NCBI RefSeq assembly: GCF_016802725.1
Contig: NC_052675.1
Location: 9,313,622-9,377,621, forward strand
DNA: 64,000 nucleotides
Direction: 5' to 3'
Source: Solenopsis invicta
Taxonomy: Eukaryota > Arthropoda > Insecta > Hymenoptera > Formicidae
The position numbers and the translations under genes were made by a program. Shown here in pieces: positions 61,001-64,000 of the stretch. The notes under the pieces are model-generated. The model was not told the origin of the DNA and did not search any database. It saw only the letters and a program-made list of their open reading frames with translations. The stretch's first letter is position 1. Every line of letters begins with the position of its first letter.

Positions 61001-64000
61001 AAAGATTTAGAAATTTGACTGATATAAGTCTTTCCTTTTTCAGTTCAGAAATTCGATACATCATGATAAAAGGTATATATCTTCTGTGGGCTATCAGAAC
61101 ACAGAGATATTGAAGAAATTCGGAAAAAAACCAATTTTACTCAAAAGTTTCGAACTTTGACTGATATAACACTTTCGTCTTTCACTTTAGCGATTCGATC
61201 CATTATGATAAAGGTTAGAACTCTTCTCGGGGCTATCAAAACACAGAGATATTGGAGAAATTTTCACAAAAAAAATTCCTCAAAAATTTCGAAATTTGAC
61301 TGATATAAGTCTTTCCTTTTTCAATTCAGAAATTCGATACATCGTGATAAAAGGTATATATCTTCTGTGGGCTATCAGAACACAGAGATATTGAAGAAAT
61401 TCGGAAAAAAACCAATTTTACTCAAAAATTTCGAACTTTGACTGATATAACACTTTCGTCTTTCACTTTAGCGATTCGATCCATTATGATAAAGGTCAGA
61501 ACTCTTCTATCAAAACACAGAAATATTGGAGAAATTCGCACAAAAAATTTTCCTTAAAATTTTTGAATTTTGCCTGATATAACTCTTTCGTCTTTTACTT
61601 TAGCGATTCGATCCATTATGATAAAGTTAGAACTCTTCGCGGGGCTATCAGAACACAAAGATATTGGAGAAATTCGCAAAAAAAATTTTACTCGAAAATT
61701 TCGAAATTTGACTGATATAAGTCTTTCCTTTTTCAGTTCAGAAATTCGATACATCATGTGAAAAGGTATATATCTTCTGTGGGCTATCAGAACACAGAGA
61801 TATTGAAGAAATTCGGAAAAAAACCAATTTTACTCAAAAGTTTCGAACTTTGACTGATATAACACTTTCGTCTTTCACTTTAGCGATTCGATCCATTATG
61901 ATAAAGGTTAGAACTCTTCTCGGGGCTATCAAAACACAGAGATATTGGAGAAATTCGCACAAAAAATTTTCTTCAAAGATTTCGAAATTTGACTGATATA
62001 AGTCTTTCCTTTTTCAGTTCAGAAATTCGATGCATCGTGATAAAAGGTATATATCTTCTGTGGGCTATCAGAACACAGAGATATTGAAGAAATTCGGAAA
62101 AAAACCAATTTTACTCAAAAATTTCGAACTTTGACTGATATAACACTTTCGTCTTTCACTTTAGCGATTCGATCCATTAAGATAAAGGTTAGAACTCTTC
62201 TCGGGGCTATCAAAACACAGAAATATTGGAGAAATTCGCACAAAAAATTTTCCTTAAAATTTTTGAATTTTGTCTTATATAACTCTTTCGACTTTCACTT
62301 TAGCGATTCGATCCATTATGATAAAGTTAGAACTCTTCTCGGGGCTATCAGAACACAGATATTGGAGAAATTCGCAAAAAAAATTTTACTCAAAAATTTC
62401 AAAATTTGACTGATATAAGTCTTTCCTTTTTCAGTTCAGAAATTCGATACATCGTGAGAAAAGGTATATATCTTCTGTGGGCTATCAGAACACAGAGATA
62501 TTGAAAAAATTCAGACAAAAACCAATTTTACTCAAAAATTTCGAACTTTGACTGATATAACACTTTCGTCTTTCACTTTAGCGATTTGATCCATTATGAT
62601 AAAGGTTAGAACACTTCTCGGGGCTATCAGAACAGAGAGATATTGAAGAAATTCGCAAAAAAATTTTACTCGAAAATTTCGAAATTTGACTGATATAAGT
62701 CTTTCCTTTTTCAGTTCAGAAATTCGATACATCATGAGAAAAGGTTTATATCTTCTGTGGGCTATCAGAACACAGAGATGTTGAAGAAATTCAGAAAGAA
62801 ACAAATTTTACTCAAAAATTTCGAACTTTGACTGATATAACTCGTTCGTCATTCACTTTAGCGATTCGATCCATTATGATAAATGTTAAAACTATTCTCG
62901 GGGCTATCAGAACACAGAGATATTGGAGAAATTCGCAAAAAGAATTTTACTCAAAGATTTCGAAATTTGACTGATATAAGTCTTTCCTTTTTCAGTTCAG
63001 AAATTCGATACATCATGATAAAAGGTATATATCTTCTGTGGGCTATCAGAACACAGAGATATTGAAGAAATTCGGAAAAAAACAAATTTTACTCAAAAAT
63101 TTCGAACTTTGACTTATATAACACTTTCGTCTTTCACTTTAGCGATTCGATCCATTATGATAAAAGTTAGAACTCTTCTCGGGGCTATCAGAACACAGAG
63201 ATATTGGAGAAATTCGCAAAAAAAATTTTACTCAAAAATTTAGAAATTTGACTAATATAAGTCTTTCCTTTTTCAGTTCAGAAATTCGATACATCATGAG
63301 AAAAGGTATATATCTTCTGTGGGCTATCAGAACACAGAGATATTGAAGAAATTCGGAAAAAAACCAATTTTACTCAAAAGTTTCGAACTTTGACTGATAT
63401 AACACTTTCGTCTTTCACTTTAGCGATTCGATCCATTATGATAAAGGTTAGAACTCTTCTCGGGGCTATCAAAACACAGAGATATTGGAGAAATTTTCAC
63501 AAAAAAAATTCCTCAAAGATTTCGAAATTTGACTGATATAAGTCTTTCCTTTTTCAGTTCAGAAATTCGATACATCGTGATAAAAGGTATATATCTTCTG
63601 TGGGCTATCAGAACACAGAGATATTGAAGAAATTCGGAAAAAAACCAATTTTACTCAAAAATTTCGAACTTTGACTGATATAACACTTTCGTCTTTCACT
63701 TTAGCGATTCGATCCATTATGATAAAGGTCAGAACTCTTCTATCAAAACACAGAAATATTGGAGAAATTCGCACAAAAAATTTTCCTTAAAATTTTTGAA
63801 TTTTGCCTGATATAACTCTTTCGTCTTTCACTTTAGCGATTCGATCCATTATGATAAAGTTAGAACTCTTCTCGGGGCTATCAGAACACAAAGATATTGG
63901 AGAAATTCGCAAAAAAAATTTTACTCGAAAATTTCGAAATTTGACTGATATAAGTCTTTCCTTTTTCAGTTCAGAAATTCGATACATCATGTGAAAAGGT
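52001..64000. repeat. Satellite subdomain marked by a 7-bp deletion monomer
   Basis: A C-type monomer has GTCAGAACTCTTCTATCAAA where others have GTTAGAACTCTTCTCGGGGC, that is, loss of CGGGGCT plus a T-to-C change. It occurs at 52001, 53256, 55492, 57165, 59681, 61495 and 63728, and nowhere earlier in the array. Spacings are 1255, 2236, 1673, 2516, 1814 and 2233 bp, or about 9, 16, 12, 18, 13 and 16 monomers. Confidence 0.85.

Larger units (their letters stand above)
28956..64000. repeat. Satellite DNA array, about 140-bp monomers, higher-order
   Basis: About 250 head-to-tail monomers of 138-142 bp, continuing past the right edge. Three interior types are seen. A (139 bp) has GTTAGAACTCTTCTCGGGGC, CAAAAAAAATTTTACTC and CCTTTTTCAGTTCAG. 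B (142 bp) has GGTATATATCTTCTGTGGGC, GAAAAAAACCAATTTTACTC and TTTCACTTTAGCGATTCG. C has GCACAAAAAATTTTCCTTAA and TTTTTGAATTTTG. A and B alternate as a dimer of about 281 bp (for instance equivalent points at 31897, 32178 and 32459). Longer units are described in separate entries. It is AT-rich, non-coding and most likely pericentromeric or centromeric heterochromatin, though the position is inferred. The small frames in each dimer are by-products of the repeat. Confidence 0.97.

Noticed and set aside
29834..63994. Dozens of 60-123-codon reading frames on both strands of the array
   Set aside because: They recur with the satellite period, are near-identical in sequence and differ only where monomers differ. 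Frame-breaking indels are freely tolerated, so they are by-products of the repeat.
28956..64000. CRISPR-like or protein-repeat array
   Set aside because: There are no unique spacers; whole 139-142-bp units are repeated head to tail, and the setting is a eukaryotic genome.
28956..64000. CENP-B box
   Set aside because: I looked for the TTCG-N4-A-NN-CGGG pattern on both strands of the A, B and C monomers and found no fit.

Overview
The window looks like a piece of an insect nuclear genome. The genes are spliced with short GT-AG introns, the intergenic DNA is AT-rich, and the proteins are plainly metazoan. Dense small inverted-repeat transposons and a GC-rich promoter block would fit a hymenopteran such as an ant, but that placement is a guess.

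Bases 1-7000 carry two plus-strand genes: the 3' part of a CDK5RAP1-type tRNA methylthiotransferase and a PRPF40-type splicing factor (two WW and about six FF repeats, RS-rich tail). A small minus-strand reading frame lies between them. Bases 7000-9000 are repeat debris. Bases 9100-15012 hold the whole P5CDh gene (mitochondrial delta-1-pyrroline-5-carboxylate dehydrogenase, 568 residues, seven coding exons, a 3.1-kb first intron). Bases 17281-18962 hold RpS2 (278 residues). Bases 19758-22223 are stacked non-autonomous DNA transposons, several with readable target-site duplications. Bases 22467-25094 hold a spliced coiled-coil gene that appears to be decaying. Bases 26593-27958 are a hAT-like element with an 8-bp target duplication. 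The genes have unrelated housekeeping roles (tRNA modification, splicing, proline catabolism, translation) and do not form a pathway.

From about 28956 to the end, 35 kb or more, the window is one tandem satellite of about 139-142-bp monomers, roughly 250 copies, running off the right edge and interrupted by a 13-N assembly gap. Its left edge is made of single-type, diverged monomers. The interior is organised as A/B dimers of about 281 bp with a third type (C) and longer higher-order units, including a 3085-bp repeat of 22 monomers. The last 12 kb is marked by a monomer with a 7-bp deletion. A minus-strand coding segment that looks like a terminal exon abuts the satellite edge, so the array may be a giant intron or may have cut a gene.

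Most interesting: the stranded exon at the satellite border, the visible order of events in the array, an acceptor-like motif in every monomer, the nested transposon with its preserved empty site, and the partly intact coiled-coil pseudogene.
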